Made by a program: the position numbers and the translations under genes
In this document: positions 17,401-26,452 of the stretch, piece after piece
Numbering within the stretch: the first letter of the stretch is position 1
Layout: each line of letters opens with the position of its first letter
Notes under the pieces: model-generated
What the model was told of the DNA's origin: nothing
Seen by the model: only the letters and a program-made list of their open reading frames with translations
The model's database searches: none
NCBI RefSeq assembly: GCF_020700235.1
Contig: NZ_CP085301.1
Coordinates: 2,232,001 to 2,296,000, forward strand
Reading direction: 5' to 3'
Length of the DNA: 64,000 bases
Source of the DNA: Haladaptatus pallidirubidus
GTDB lineage: Archaea; Halobacteriota; Halobacteria; Halobacteriales; Haladaptataceae

Positions 17401-18466
17401 GCATACCACCCTCGAACGCTTCGAACTGCCGTTCGACTTCCGGCGGCATCTCCCCATAGGCAAATCGAAACATATCCGCCGGGTCGATTTCCTCACGTCC
17501 CGTCTTCGCTCGGTCGATCGCATCGCCGATTTCTGTTTCGATGCGCTCGTCGATTTCGGATTTCGTCTCCTCGTCGAGTACCCCTCGTTCCATGAGGAAC
17601 ACTTGGAAGCGAACGATTGGGTCGCGGGCCTCCCACTCCTCTTCTTCCTGGGCCTCCCGGTAGACGGACGGGTCGTCGGAAGTCGTGTGCATCGAGCGAC
17701 GATACGTGAGAGTCTCGATTAGCGTCGGTTCCCCATTTCGGGCCTTCTCGATGGCGTTCCGTGCGACGCGGTAGACCGCCAGAACGTCGTTACCGTCAAC
17801 GCGGACGCCGTCGATACCCGCCGCGACGGCTTTCTGTGCAAGCGTCTCCGCGGCTGTTTGGTTCGCAAGTCGGGTCGAGATGGCGTATCGATTGTTCTGG
17901 CAGATAAAGACCGTTTGAGCGCCGTAAACTCCGGCGAAATTGAGCGCTTCGTAAACGTCTCCCTCGCTGGTCGCACCGTCGCCGAAGTACGTGATGGCGA
18001 CGTTCGACCGACCCTGTAACGCCTCCCCCCAGCCGATTCCGACGGCGTGCAGTGGCTGGGTTCCGACGGGAATAGCTGGCGGAAACGCGTGTTTACCCGC
18101 CGGAATCACCGCTCCTTCTTCCATCCCCAGTGCGTACCAGAGAATTTGATGCGGCGGGGTACCGCGAGCAAGGAGCGCGGCCTGTTCGCGAAAGGACGGG
18201 ACGAGCCAGTCGTCATCCGCCAAGGCAAATGCGCTGGCGACCTGCGCCGCCTCCTGTCCGATAGCGGGGGCGTATGTTCCCAGTTCGCCACGGCGCTGTA
18301 GCGAGATGGCCCGCTCGTCGAGGCGACGGGAGCGTTTCATCTGTTCGTACATCTCCAGTAGTTGGTCATCGGTCAGCGAGGGGGCGAGGTCTTCATCGAC
18401 GGTACCCTCTTCGGAGAGCACCTGTACGGATTTGATTGTGAACTGGGCAATGTCCTCGATGGGCAT
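17393..18466 (-). CDS. 2-oxoacid dehydrogenase E1 component, alpha subunit
   Basis: A 357-residue E1 alpha subunit. It has the thiamine-diphosphate motif, GDGATSEGD with the closing NN about 25 residues on (FICQNN), and the phosphorylation-loop-like block YRRSMHTTSDDPSVYR with the conserved histidine. Normally that loop begins YRxGxH; here it is RSMH. It catalyses decarboxylation of a 2-oxoacid together with the beta subunit and hands the acyl group to lipoyl E2, which is not in this window. Start ATG at 18466. Confidence 0.9.
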   Translation of the reverse strand: MPIEDIAQFTIKSVQVLSEEGTVDEDLAPSLTDDQLLEMYEQMKRSRRLDERAISLQRRGELGTYAPAIGQEAAQVASAFALADDDWLVPSFREQAALLARGTPPHQILWYALGMEEGAVIPAGKHAFPPAIPVGTQPLHAVGIGWGEALQGRSNVAITYFGDGATSEGDVYEALNFAGVYGAQTVFICQNNRYAISTRLANQTAAETLAQKAVAAGIDGVRVDGNDVLAVYRVARNAIEKARNGEPTLIETLTYRRSMHTTSDDPSVYREAQEEEEWEARDPIVRFQVFLMERGVLDEETKSEIDERIETEIGDAIDRAKTGREEIDPADMFRFAYGEMPPEVERQFEAFEGGMHG

Positions 18467-18577
18467 GGCAACGGTAGTCGTTCCACAGCCTTAACCCGCT
18501 TCTGGCAGATTTTGGAGCGAAAACGCCGGTGCTGTTGCCGTCTCTCCGGTGAAGGATTATCGGTTTCCGAGCGACTA

Positions 18578-18730
18578 GCCTACCGCCGGTCTGTGGAGAT
18601 TTCGAACGTGTACGTATCGCCGTGCGCGACGTATGCGACGCGGTCACCCGAACCGGCTTTCCCGACCGGTCGCTGAAAGTCGGATAGCGGCGACCAAAAA
18701 CACCTCGCAATCGGTGTAATGTATCGGAAT
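18578..18730 (-). pseudogene. Short coding remnant without a start codon
   Basis: On the minus strand a 50-codon open frame ends at 18578. Its last 40 codons read like haloarchaeal protein (LSDFQRPVGKAGSGDRVAYV, then AHGDTYTFEIS) with strong G/C at third positions. I cannot find an ATG, GTG or TTG in frame after the upstream stop near 18735. Either the start was lost or a frameshift hides it. Function not recognised. Confidence 0.35.
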
Positions 18731-18739
18731 CAAGGTGCC

Positions 18740-19190
18740 CGCTCCGAACAATCGCAGGCCTCAACATCCTGTTCCGCGTCCGTCGTCAAGAAAACGCCGA
18801 GAATCCTCGTTCCACCCGGATGCAAGAGCGCGAGCGAGGTCGATGTACAGGAATCGTTCAGGAATCGCTTCGAGAGCATCGAACCGTGTCTCCGACCTCG
18901 GTGGACGGGATCGTATCTGGTAGCAGTACACCGGGGTGCATCACTGATTGCGTACGGTGAGTGGCAGGATATGCCATCGGCCCTGGAGGTTGGAATGCGA
19001 CTGGTACCCGAGGCCGGTAGAGCCACCAAATCAGGCACGGAGACCGATCGAACGGTACGACCATCGAAAGGAAATAAAGACGCAGATAAGGCCGACTACA
19101 ACGAACGTCTACCGACGTCGATTTCGAAAGGATACCAGTTGCGATTCCTGCACTCCGAGATTGCAGCGAATGGGTACCACCTACGAGGTC
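18740..19190. other. No supported gene
   Basis: About 450 bases between the remnant above and the MFS gene. Open frames occur on both strands, but none shows the codon bias or motifs of a real gene. Possibly decayed sequence. Confidence 0.4.
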
Positions 19191-20480
19191 TTACGGCTCG
19201 ACGCTCGGAAGAAAGCGACCGGTTTCTCGGCGGACGCCGCCGAGGAGGATAATCGCCGCGAACAGCGGAAGAGCCGCACAGGAGAGATAAATGGGCCAGA
19301 AACCGATGCTATCGACCAGCGGGAGCGTAACTATCGGGCCGAATCCACCGCCAATATCTCCAAACACGTTGTTTGTTCCCACGGCACGTCCCATCTCGCC
19401 GTCGGGAACGAGGTCACCTAACAGCGCCATCAGCGGCCCGCTCGTCCCTCCCTGTCCGATACCGACGAACAGGCAGGCGACCACCAGGGTTGGTATCGAA
19501 TCCGCGGCGGTGAGGAGAACGAATCCGAGCGACGTGGCACCCAGAAAGCAGAGGAGTATCGGGACACGCGACTGTTTGCGGTCGCTCACGTAGCCGCCGA
19601 AGTACATTGATACCCCCGCGGCGATTACAGTGATACCCATGAAAATGCCCGACGACCCCTGCGCGTCGAACCCAAAGACGCTGAGCTGATTTTGGTCGAG
19701 GAACACCACGAGCGTGGCGAACAACGCGCCGATGTAGACGAACAAGACCGAGAAATTCACCATTCCGACCGTGAGGGCGGGGAGACTCGTGTTGATGTCC
19801 CACGGTTTGACCGACTTATCGACTCCCCCTTCGACGTGCGTTTCGGGAACCGTCACGTGCGCGACGACGCTGGCGAAAAAGGCGAAGACGGTGGCGACGA
19901 CGAAGGCGACGACGGTTCCAAAGAGTTCGCTCACGATACCGCCCATCACCACGCCCGTCGGAAAGCCGAAGAGAACGCCTCCTCTGATGAGTCCCATGTT
20001 CGCCGCGCGCGAGCCGCCGTCGCTAACGTCGGCGGCAATCGTGTAGGCGGTCGCGAAGACGAGCGCGCTCCCGACGCCCCAGAGGAGCCGCGCAGCCAGA
20101 AACCAAGCTTCGGGGATTGGGGCGAGCATGGCGAACACGTAACCGAAGGTGGCGAACCCCTGAACGAACATGCCGATGACGAACGGTTTTCTCGTTCCAA
20201 CTCGATCGACGAGACTACCGGCCGGTGCGTTCGCGAACAGCCGCGAAAACCGATTTGCGCTCAGAATTATCCCGACCAAGAACGGGGAAATACCGAGGAC
20301 AGCGCCGAGGTTCGGTAAGATCGGAAAAATCACGCCGCCGCCGAAGCCGATGAAAAACGTGCTGACGATGACCGCGCCGATGACGACGTACTGACCGCCG
20401 ACCGCTCTCCGGAATCGATTGGACATCCGCTCGGCGGCCTCGTCCAGGCGTCTCGGGAGTGGCCTCACCATCGTTTCCAC
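19191..20480 (-). CDS. Major facilitator superfamily transporter
   Basis: A 429-residue membrane protein with about 12 hydrophobic helices in two halves. It has the MFS loop 2-3 signature (GSLVDRVGTRKP) and a repeat of it in the second half (GGYVSDRKQSRVP). A basic N-terminal tail of about 30 residues lies in the cytoplasm. Likely an efflux or drug:proton carrier by layout; the substrate is not predictable. The first codons METMV offer two starts; I keep the upstream one. Confidence 0.85.
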   Translation of the reverse strand: METMVRPLPRRLDEAAERMSNRFRRAVGGQYVVIGAVIVSTFFIGFGGGVIFPILPNLGAVLGISPFLVGIILSANRFSRLFANAPAGSLVDRVGTRKPFVIGMFVQGFATFGYVFAMLAPIPEAWFLAARLLWGVGSALVFATAYTIAADVSDGGSRAANMGLIRGGVLFGFPTGVVMGGIVSELFGTVVAFVVATVFAFFASVVAHVTVPETHVEGGVDKSVKPWDINTSLPALTVGMVNFSVLFVYIGALFATLVVFLDQNQLSVFGFDAQGSSGIFMGITVIAAGVSMYFGGYVSDRKQSRVPILLCFLGATSLGFVLLTAADSIPTLVVACLFVGIGQGGTSGPLMALLGDLVPDGEMGRAVGTNNVFGDIGGGFGPIVTLPLVDSIGFWPIYLSCAALPLFAAIILLGGVRRETGRFLPSVEP

Positions 20481-20610
20481 TCGGCTTCTCGTGACACCAC
20501 TCTCTCCGGGTCAGTGCGGATCGTCGTTGCTGTGAAATCCGCCGCGGGAACAGCAGAAGAAAAGAGAGAGGGCGGCCTGTTCGTATCCATCACTCTTACT
20601 AATTACCCAA

Positions 20611-20859
20611 ATGTCTCAAAAAGAGTTCGGAAACACCGCTCGCCGTGCTGTGTTCTGACAGATACGACCCTCAACGGGCATCTCGTTCATCGGTTCGGCT
20701 GCGAGCCGGTTCGATGATTTCGGCTGTGTGCTCCTGAGCATCGATTTGACGACGCATGATGCGGAAGCGCTTACCGAACTCCGGACGAAAGCGGACGGCG
20801 TTCTTTGGGACGAGGAGCAGGTCAACGGAACGCTGACGGTGGAATACGACCGACCGTAG
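20611..20859 (+). pseudogene. 83-codon frame interrupted by one in-frame TGA
   Basis: From ATG 20611 the frame reads MSQKEFGNTARRAVF, then TGA at 20656-20658, then continues in the same frame for 66 codons (SFIGSAASRFDDFGCVLLSI, then LTTHDAEALTEL and VLWDEEQVNGTLTVEYDRP) to a TAG at 20857. Codon bias after the TGA is clearly haloarchaeal. A single TGG to TGA change would explain it. No in-frame start lies soon after the TGA. Family not recognised. Confidence 0.5.
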
Positions 20860-20940
20860 CGGAACGGGAAGAGAGCAGGTTAGGGAGAAACATCCCTTCG
20901 ACAACTACAACAGCAGTGCGCCACGAACTATCGATATTCG

Positions 20941-22356
20941 ATGGCCTCCAACGAGCCTCCTTGGCACGCGACCGTACGGTCGCTCGGAACCGCCGTAATC
21001 GGGTGTTTCTTCGGCCTCGCGCTCATCGACGTAGTGATTGCGAGCAACGCGGCCGTCGGGCTTTCGGACGCTTCGAGCGAGACGCTCGCGGTGCCACAGT
21101 GGTTGTACTTGGCGACCGGCGGGGCGGTTATCGGCGCGTCGGCCCTCTTAGCGAGCGTCATCACGGACCGGGAGTTCATTCGGTCGGTGCACGACTGGCG
21201 GAAACCGGTTTCGGCACAGCTGCCGCTCCGGCAGGGAATCGTATACCTCGCCCGATTCGTCGGCGTTGCCGGACTCGTAATCATCGTTTATCGAGGATTC
21301 GTCGGCCCGCAAGTTCCGACCGCGAACGCCGCCGTTATCCTCGTGTTCGCGGGCGTCCGCGCGGGGCTAACGATGGTCGTCTACCTCGTCGGAAACGTCT
21401 GGCCCGCCCTGAACCCGTGGCGGACGATAGCCGAACTGCTGCCCAATCTCGGTCGTCGGTATCCGGCCCGTCTCGGACGGTGGCCAGCAGTCGCCGGACT
21501 GCTGGCCCTCGTGTGGCTGGAAACGGTTACGCCCGTCAACAAGGAGCCCGCACTGCTCGCGACCGCGATTTGTGCGTATTCCATCGTCACGCTCGCCGGG
21601 GCGCTCTTTTACACGCCGAAATCGTGGTTTTCGAACGCCGACCCGTTGTCGGTTACGTTCCGGTTCTACGGAAGCGTCGGGCCGCTCCGCTGGTCTGAAA
21701 ACGGTGTATCACTTCGCCCGCCGGGATTCGACCTTCCCGAATCGGGAATCGTATCGAAGACGGCCGACATCGCGTTTATCGTCGCGCTGATATGGGAACT
21801 CACATTCAGCGGGTTCGTCACCACGACAACCGGCGTCGAGTTCATCAGTGCAGTCGTCGGGTGGGGAGTTCCGCCGCTCGTCGTCTACGGCGCGCTGTTC
21901 GTCGGTGGCTACCTCCTCTTCCTTGGGGCGTTCTGGCTGGCGGCCCAACTCGCCCGGAAAACCGGTGAAACATACCTTACGCCGCGGACGATGGCCGTTC
22001 GATTTGCACCGCCCCTACTCGCCATCGCCGCGGGATACCACCTCGCGCACTACTTCGGCTTTTTCGTCTCCTTGCTTCCGTCGTTCGTCGGTTCAGTCGT
22101 CTCGCCGTTTTCGCCGTCCGCGAATCCGCTCGTGTTGACCCGACCGGGGTGGTTCGGCGGCCTCACCATCGCGTTCATTCTCGTCGGTCACGTGCTCGCG
22201 GTGTGGCTCGCGCACGCAGAAGCCTACGCGACGTTTCCCAGCCGAATCCAAGCGGTTCGAAGTCAGTACCCGTTTATCGTCGTGATGATTGCGTATACCG
22301 TCGTCAGTTTGTGGCTCATCTCGCTTCGGACGGTAGACCCGGCATTCGTGTCGTAG
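20941..22356 (+). CDS. Multispanning membrane protein, possible partner of the DUF7350 lipoprotein
   Basis: A 471-residue protein with about 11-12 membrane helices and no family I can name with certainty. Histidine-containing helices stand out late in the protein (AAGYHLAHYFGFF and VWLAHAEAYATF), which could bind a metal or heme. It runs convergently toward the p19-like lipoprotein gene, only 39 bases apart at their ends. In other lineages p19-type proteins work with membrane iron permeases, so a metal-uptake role is a reasonable but unproven guess. Confidence 0.75.
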   Translation: MASNEPPWHATVRSLGTAVIGCFFGLALIDVVIASNAAVGLSDASSETLAVPQWLYLATGGAVIGASALLASVITDREFIRSVHDWRKPVSAQLPLRQGIVYLARFVGVAGLVIIVYRGFVGPQVPTANAAVILVFAGVRAGLTMVVYLVGNVWPALNPWRTIAELLPNLGRRYPARLGRWPAVAGLLALVWLETVTPVNKEPALLATAICAYSIVTLAGALFYTPKSWFSNADPLSVTFRFYGSVGPLRWSENGVSLRPPGFDLPESGIVSKTADIAFIVALIWELTFSGFVTTTTGVEFISAVVGWGVPPLVVYGALFVGGYLLFLGAFWLAAQLARKTGETYLTPRTMAVRFAPPLLAIAAGYHLAHYFGFFVSLLPSFVGSVVSPFSPSANPLVLTRPGWFGGLTIAFILVGHVLAVWLAHAEAYATFPSRIQAVRSQYPFIVVMIAYTVVSLWLISLRTVDPAFVS

Positions 22357-22395
22357 ATTCGCGTTCGCGTAATTCCCGAACACCGAATGCGAACC

Positions 22396-23460
22396 TCAGA
22401 CGGTGAACTCCATCGGCGCCATTCCCATGAACGCCGTCTCGTAGCCGTCGTGACGAGCGACCTGCGGCGGCGAATCGACCGTGAGTCGTAGCGTATCACC
22501 GGATTGGATGTCCTCGACGGCGGTTCCGTAATGGTTGTCGAGTTTCGGGTCAAGCGCCGAAGTGAGCGATGCCTTCGAAACCGTCTTTTCGTTTCGAACC
22601 AGTTTCGCGGAAAGCGACATCCGGGGGAGCACGATTCGATTGTAGGGCGTCCGCGGCGACACCGCGAGATAAGGTTTGTTTCCGTCGGTGAATCGGTTCG
22701 ACGGTTCGATAATCGTAGCGACGAAATCCGCGTCCCCAGACGATTCCGTTCCGAGGACGGTTCCCGGCAGTTCCCGCGGGCCGGGCGCGCGACCCGCGGG
22801 AACGTCCTCCATCATCGGTTCGAGCGCATCACGGGAACCCTGTTTGTCGCCGGTTTCTCGGTACTCCACGTCGTACACCTGCTCGGTGTCGAAATCGAAG
22901 TCGATGGTCGCGGACGCGCCGTCTTCCAATCGGGAGGCGTATTCTCCGGTTCGGCGCGCCCCTATCGACCCGACCTCTATCGTCGCGGTGTACGAACCGT
23001 CGCCGTCGAGCGTGACGTTATCTCCGTAGTGAAACCCCATAGTCTGAGACAGCATCGGCCACGGAGCGCGGTCATCGACCGTCTCCTCGCCTTTCGTAAT
23101 CGTCAACTGCATGTCCGCGGGAACGACGGTGTTCGTCTTCGCGTCCCAGAGGGAAAGCATGAGATGGAGAGAGTCGTCCGACTGGACGACGACCTTGTTG
23201 CTCGACCGACCGGCGACGTTCCAGAACCGATGGGGATAGGAGTACATCAGGGCGAAGCAGAACTCTCCGCCTTCGGCCATTCCGTACATTTCCATCCCCT
23301 CCATGTAGGCGGGGTAGTAGACGGCGTCGGGGCGGTTTTCGACGATAGGCGGGTCGCGCCACGCGGACTGCGTCCGAAATCCAAGCGATTCGAGACAACC
23401 CGTGAGGGCGGTTCCTCCTGCAAGTGCCGTTCCGGTGCGGAGAAACGTTCGACGGTGCAT
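22396..23460 (-). CDS. Tat-exported p19-like (DUF7350) iron-transport-associated lipoprotein
   Basis: A 354-residue exported protein. The start at 23460 gives MHRRTFLRTGTALAGGTALTGC, a short twin-arginine signal ending in a lipobox, so it should be anchored outside by a lipid on Cys 22. The N-terminal domain has a methionine- and tyrosine-rich block (YYPAYMEGMEMYGM) and MYSYPHRFW, like periplasmic p19/Tp34 metal-binding proteins that assist high-affinity iron uptake. A second beta-rich domain follows from about residue 215. Metal identity (Fe or Cu) is unproven. Confidence 0.78.
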   Translation of the reverse strand: MHRRTFLRTGTALAGGTALTGCLESLGFRTQSAWRDPPIVENRPDAVYYPAYMEGMEMYGMAEGGEFCFALMYSYPHRFWNVAGRSSNKVVVQSDDSLHLMLSLWDAKTNTVVPADMQLTITKGEETVDDRAPWPMLSQTMGFHYGDNVTLDGDGSYTATIEVGSIGARRTGEYASRLEDGASATIDFDFDTEQVYDVEYRETGDKQGSRDALEPMMEDVPAGRAPGPRELPGTVLGTESSGDADFVATIIEPSNRFTDGNKPYLAVSPRTPYNRIVLPRMSLSAKLVRNEKTVSKASLTSALDPKLDNHYGTAVEDIQSGDTLRLTVDSPPQVARHDGYETAFMGMAPMEFTV

Positions 23461-23785
23461 TAAGAGACAGTTGTGCGAGCGTTCGAATGAGGGTGTTGGT
23501 TCGGGGGTCGAATCCGATATCGGCATCGAAACCCGACGGCTCGGTTTCAACGGTTTCGGACCGCTGTTGCCGACAGGAAATCGCCTTCGCAGTCGGTAAG
23601 TGAGTTCGTCGGCCCGCGGCGTGCGTTTCGGAAATCACCCGTCCGAATTCAGGCGGATCCGTTTAAGTAGTTCTCGCGACAAGGAAGAGATACGAGAGAC
23701 GTTCTATCACTCGTTATTCTTCCAGGGCGGTCTGTATCGCCGCTTCCGTCCACTTTTTATTGGTCGCATAGAGAGCAGTAGGGTG
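23461..23785. promoter_or_regulatory. Divergent promoter region
   Basis: About 325 bases between the divergent lipoprotein and MFS genes, with no gene of its own. A box reading gtttaag lies at about 23661. Just before the MFS start is gggtg, a plausible ribosome-binding sequence. Confidence 0.4.
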
Positions 23786-25048
23786 ATGGCAACTGGTGTG
23801 TCCGACCGATTTTGGCGCGTTTTCCACTACGACACACTGTTGCTGACGGCCGGAATTTGGTTTCTCGCGAAGTTTCTCCGGTACGCCCTTCCGGCCCTGT
23901 TTCCCGTCTATCAGGCGGAGTTCGGCGTTTCGAACGCATTTCTCGGAGCGGCGTTCACGGCGATGATGATAGGCTACTCGCTTATGCAGTTTCCAAGCGG
24001 AGTCCTCGCCGATCGGTTCGGGGCGGTACAGGTCATCGTGGCGGGTTCGGTGGTCGCAGCAAGCGGCGCACTGATTCTCGGAATTGCCGCGCCGTTAGCC
24101 GTCCTCCTCGGCGGAATGCTCCTCATCGGCTTCGGGACGGGCGTCCACAAGACGGTTTCCATCAGACTGCTAGCGCGCGTCTACCCGAACAAAACCGGGC
24201 GCGCTCTCGGCCTGTTCGACACCCTCGGCACGTTTGGCGGAGTCGCGGCACCTACCGCGGTCGTTGTCGTAACGGATGCGGGAGACTGGCACGCGCTCTT
24301 TCTCGTCGGCGCAATCACGGGGGTCGCGCTCGCTGCTGGCGTTTTCTCACACGTCCCGCGCCGGGCATCGGATGGGCGTGACGACGCCGACATCGACGGC
24401 ACTGGCGGCGCGAACAACCCGAATCGCGCCGGTTCCGAAACGAATTCGGGAGCGAACTCGGAGACGAACATCGCGTTCAAGCGGTACCTCTCGCTGTTCC
24501 AAAACCGTCGACTCTCGCTGTTCGTCGGGGTGACGCTCTGTTTCGGCTTCGCGTACAACGGCGTCGTGGCGTTCCTCCCCCTCTACCTTACCGACCGGGG
24601 GTTGACCGACGGAACCGCCTCGCTCGTCTACAGCGCGCTGTTCGCCGTGAGTTTCGTCCAAATCGTCACCGGCGACCTCTCCGACCGAATCGGACGACTG
24701 CCGCTCACCATCGCGGTTCTCGCCGTCGCGGCGGGTTCACTCGGAATGTTAGTCGTCGTCGGACAAGCGAGCGCGCTCGTCCTCGGGGCAACCGTCGTCG
24801 CGTTCGGACTCGGGAGTCACGGCTTTCGCCCGATTCGCGGTGCCTACCTCTCAGCGACGATTCCGGGCGACGTAGCCGGCGGCGGCCTCGGCCTCGTTCG
24901 AACCTTACTGATGGGCGTCGGCGCAATTGCGCCAGCGGTCGTCGGGGTCATCGCTGACGGGGCCGGATTCGCCGTCGCGTTCGGCCTGCTCGCGGTCATG
25001 ATGGCCGGTTCGGTACTGTTCGCCGGTGCGACCGCACTTTCGAAATGA
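23786..25048 (+). CDS. Major facilitator superfamily transporter
   Basis: A 420-residue carrier with two six-helix halves joined by a polar loop at about 195-230 rich in Asp, Asn and Ala. Loop signature GVLADRFGAVQV between helices 2 and 3 and its repeat GDLSDRIGRLPL. The start at ATG 23786 (MATGVSDRFW) fits the family; the frame is open for 62 more codons upstream without similarity. Substrate not predictable. Confidence 0.85.
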   Translation: MATGVSDRFWRVFHYDTLLLTAGIWFLAKFLRYALPALFPVYQAEFGVSNAFLGAAFTAMMIGYSLMQFPSGVLADRFGAVQVIVAGSVVAASGALILGIAAPLAVLLGGMLLIGFGTGVHKTVSIRLLARVYPNKTGRALGLFDTLGTFGGVAAPTAVVVVTDAGDWHALFLVGAITGVALAAGVFSHVPRRASDGRDDADIDGTGGANNPNRAGSETNSGANSETNIAFKRYLSLFQNRRLSLFVGVTLCFGFAYNGVVAFLPLYLTDRGLTDGTASLVYSALFAVSFVQIVTGDLSDRIGRLPLTIAVLAVAAGSLGMLVVVGQASALVLGATVVAFGLGSHGFRPIRGAYLSATIPGDVAGGGLGLVRTLLMGVGAIAPAVVGVIADGAGFAVAFGLLAVMMAGSVLFAGATALSK

Positions 25049-25098
25049 TCCGTTTTGAATCATTCCGACGGCTCAATCGTTCGCAAAACCAGCGCGTA

Positions 25099-25491
25099 TC
25101 AGAACAAAACCGCGGCTATCGAGAGAAGCGCGATGTCGAGAGCAGGGTACATCGACCCGAAAACATCGGAGTCGAGGAAAAATTCACCCGCGGTAACAAA
25201 ACTGAGTACAGTGAAAACGACCAGCGTGACGATGCTGAACGCGAACGTTTTTCCGAATCCGACATTGGGACGGTACGCGACGAAAAGGACGGCGACGAAG
25301 AGCGTTCCAATCGACCCGAAATCCAATGGCGAGAGCGGAAGTGGATGGACGAACCACGCGTTAAGAAACATGGTGAGAAAGCTACTGACGGAGATGGCCA
25401 GACACCACCAGACACCGAGGATGCGAAGTGGTTTGTCGAGTGCGGTTCTGATGCGCCGGATGGCACGGTTTTTACCTGCACCGCTTATCAT
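25099..25491 (-). CDS. Small four-helix membrane protein
   Basis: A 130-residue protein with about four membrane helices (roughly 25-45, 50-75, 80-105 and 110-130) and a basic N-terminus (MISGAGKNRAIRRIR). No family recognised. Its ATG overlaps the TGA of the PQQ-propeller gene upstream (ATGA at 25488-25491), so it was translated from the same message; that upstream gene is now broken. Confidence 0.72.
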   Translation of the reverse strand: MISGAGKNRAIRRIRTALDKPLRILGVWWCLAISVSSFLTMFLNAWFVHPLPLSPLDFGSIGTLFVAVLFVAYRPNVGFGKTFAFSIVTLVVFTVLSFVTAGEFFLDSDVFGSMYPALDIALLSIAAVLF

Positions 25492-26245
25492 GCCCTCGTC
25501 AGTCTTGTTTCCTCCAGTGCGACCATCGTTTCGCCAATGCCGACGCACACCCTGTCACCGACGACGGCAGGCGGACTGCCGCCGACTGCCGAATCCGAAC
25601 TGAACGCGAACAGTTGCTCACCGGTTTCGGAATCCAGTGCGACAACACCGGAATCGACCCCGGCGTAAATCGCCTCGTTTGTGACTGCGAGGCCGGAAAC
25701 GTCGGTCAATAGGTTGGTCGACGCGTCCCATCGCGTGGTTCCATCGGACGCGTCGAGCGCGACGATGTGACCGTCTCGGGCGGGGTAAACGGCGTCCCCG
25801 TCGGTCGTCATCCACGAACCCGACCGCATCAGCCGACCACTTTACCGTTCCGTCCTGAACGTCCACCGCATGGAGCGTTTTGGTGCCGCCGTAGAGCGTT
25901 CCGTTTGCAATAGTGGGGACGGAGAGAAGAGGAGAGGGGGCGTTACCGGGGAATCCAGTTCGGGACAGTTCCCAGAGTTTGTCGCCAGTTTTCGCGTCGA
26001 GACCACCAGCGACTGAACCCGAATCCCCGGTTCCGACGAAAACGCTGTCCATGCAGGCGAGAGGAACCCAATCTCGGTTGGATTCCCAGCGCGGAATCCC
26101 GCTCTCTGCATCCAATGCGACGAGACCGTCCGAACTGCCGACCCGTGCCGAAATGAAAATGGTGTTTCCGACGCGGAGAATTTCGCGGAAGAAACTGCCT
26201 GCTACGAGCTTCCACTCGGCACGGACATCGACAACGGAGTATAGA
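25488..26245 (-). pseudogene. Frameshifted PQQ-type beta-propeller protein
   Basis: Repeated blades with the usual pattern (VALDASDGTTRW, LDAKTGDKLWEL, VDVQDGTVKW, LDAESGIPRWES, VALDSETGEQLF) mark a PQQ/WD-like propeller, often an outer-surface or dehydrogenase-linked protein. The reading frame breaks near 25820 (KWSADAVGFV then MTTDGDAVYPARDG). It probably breaks again near 26240, where tata may be an extra ta (VYSVVDVRAEW continues AYATARDR). No signal peptide or start codon is found upstream, so the 5' end is also lost. Confidence 0.7.
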
Positions 26246-26261
26246 CCCGGTCGCGCGCTGT

Positions 26262-26395
26262 AGCATACGCCTCCCTGTCGTTCGTCGCCCCCGTCTCGCT
26301 TCCGACGGGCACGTGGTGCGGCTATTTCGTACTGGCATTACTGCTCGTGTCGGTCGTCTCATTCGCACTCGTCCTTGGAAACGAAGAGGAATAGC
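26262..26395 (+). pseudogene. Orphan C-terminal membrane-helix fragment
   Basis: A plus-strand frame with no start codon reads SLPTGTWCGYFVLALLLVSV then a few more hydrophobic residues and ends GNEEE with TAG at 26393. It looks like the last helix of a membrane protein. It abuts the broken 5' end of the propeller gene, which suggests a deletion or rearrangement joint near 26260. Could also be chance. Confidence 0.3.
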
Positions 26396-26452
26396 GAACA
26401 ATAGACACCAACATCCATTGGATTTAACGAGTCGCGGGTGAACGACCGAGTA

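Noticed and set aside
18719..19252. 177-codon plus-strand frame before and over the MFS gene end
   Set aside because: Its right part is antisense to a clear transporter gene and the left part lacks haloarchaeal codon bias.
20611..20859. Selenoprotein gene with TGA as selenocysteine
   Set aside because: No SECIS-like element is evident and haloarchaea are not known to make selenoproteins; a nonsense mutation is simpler.
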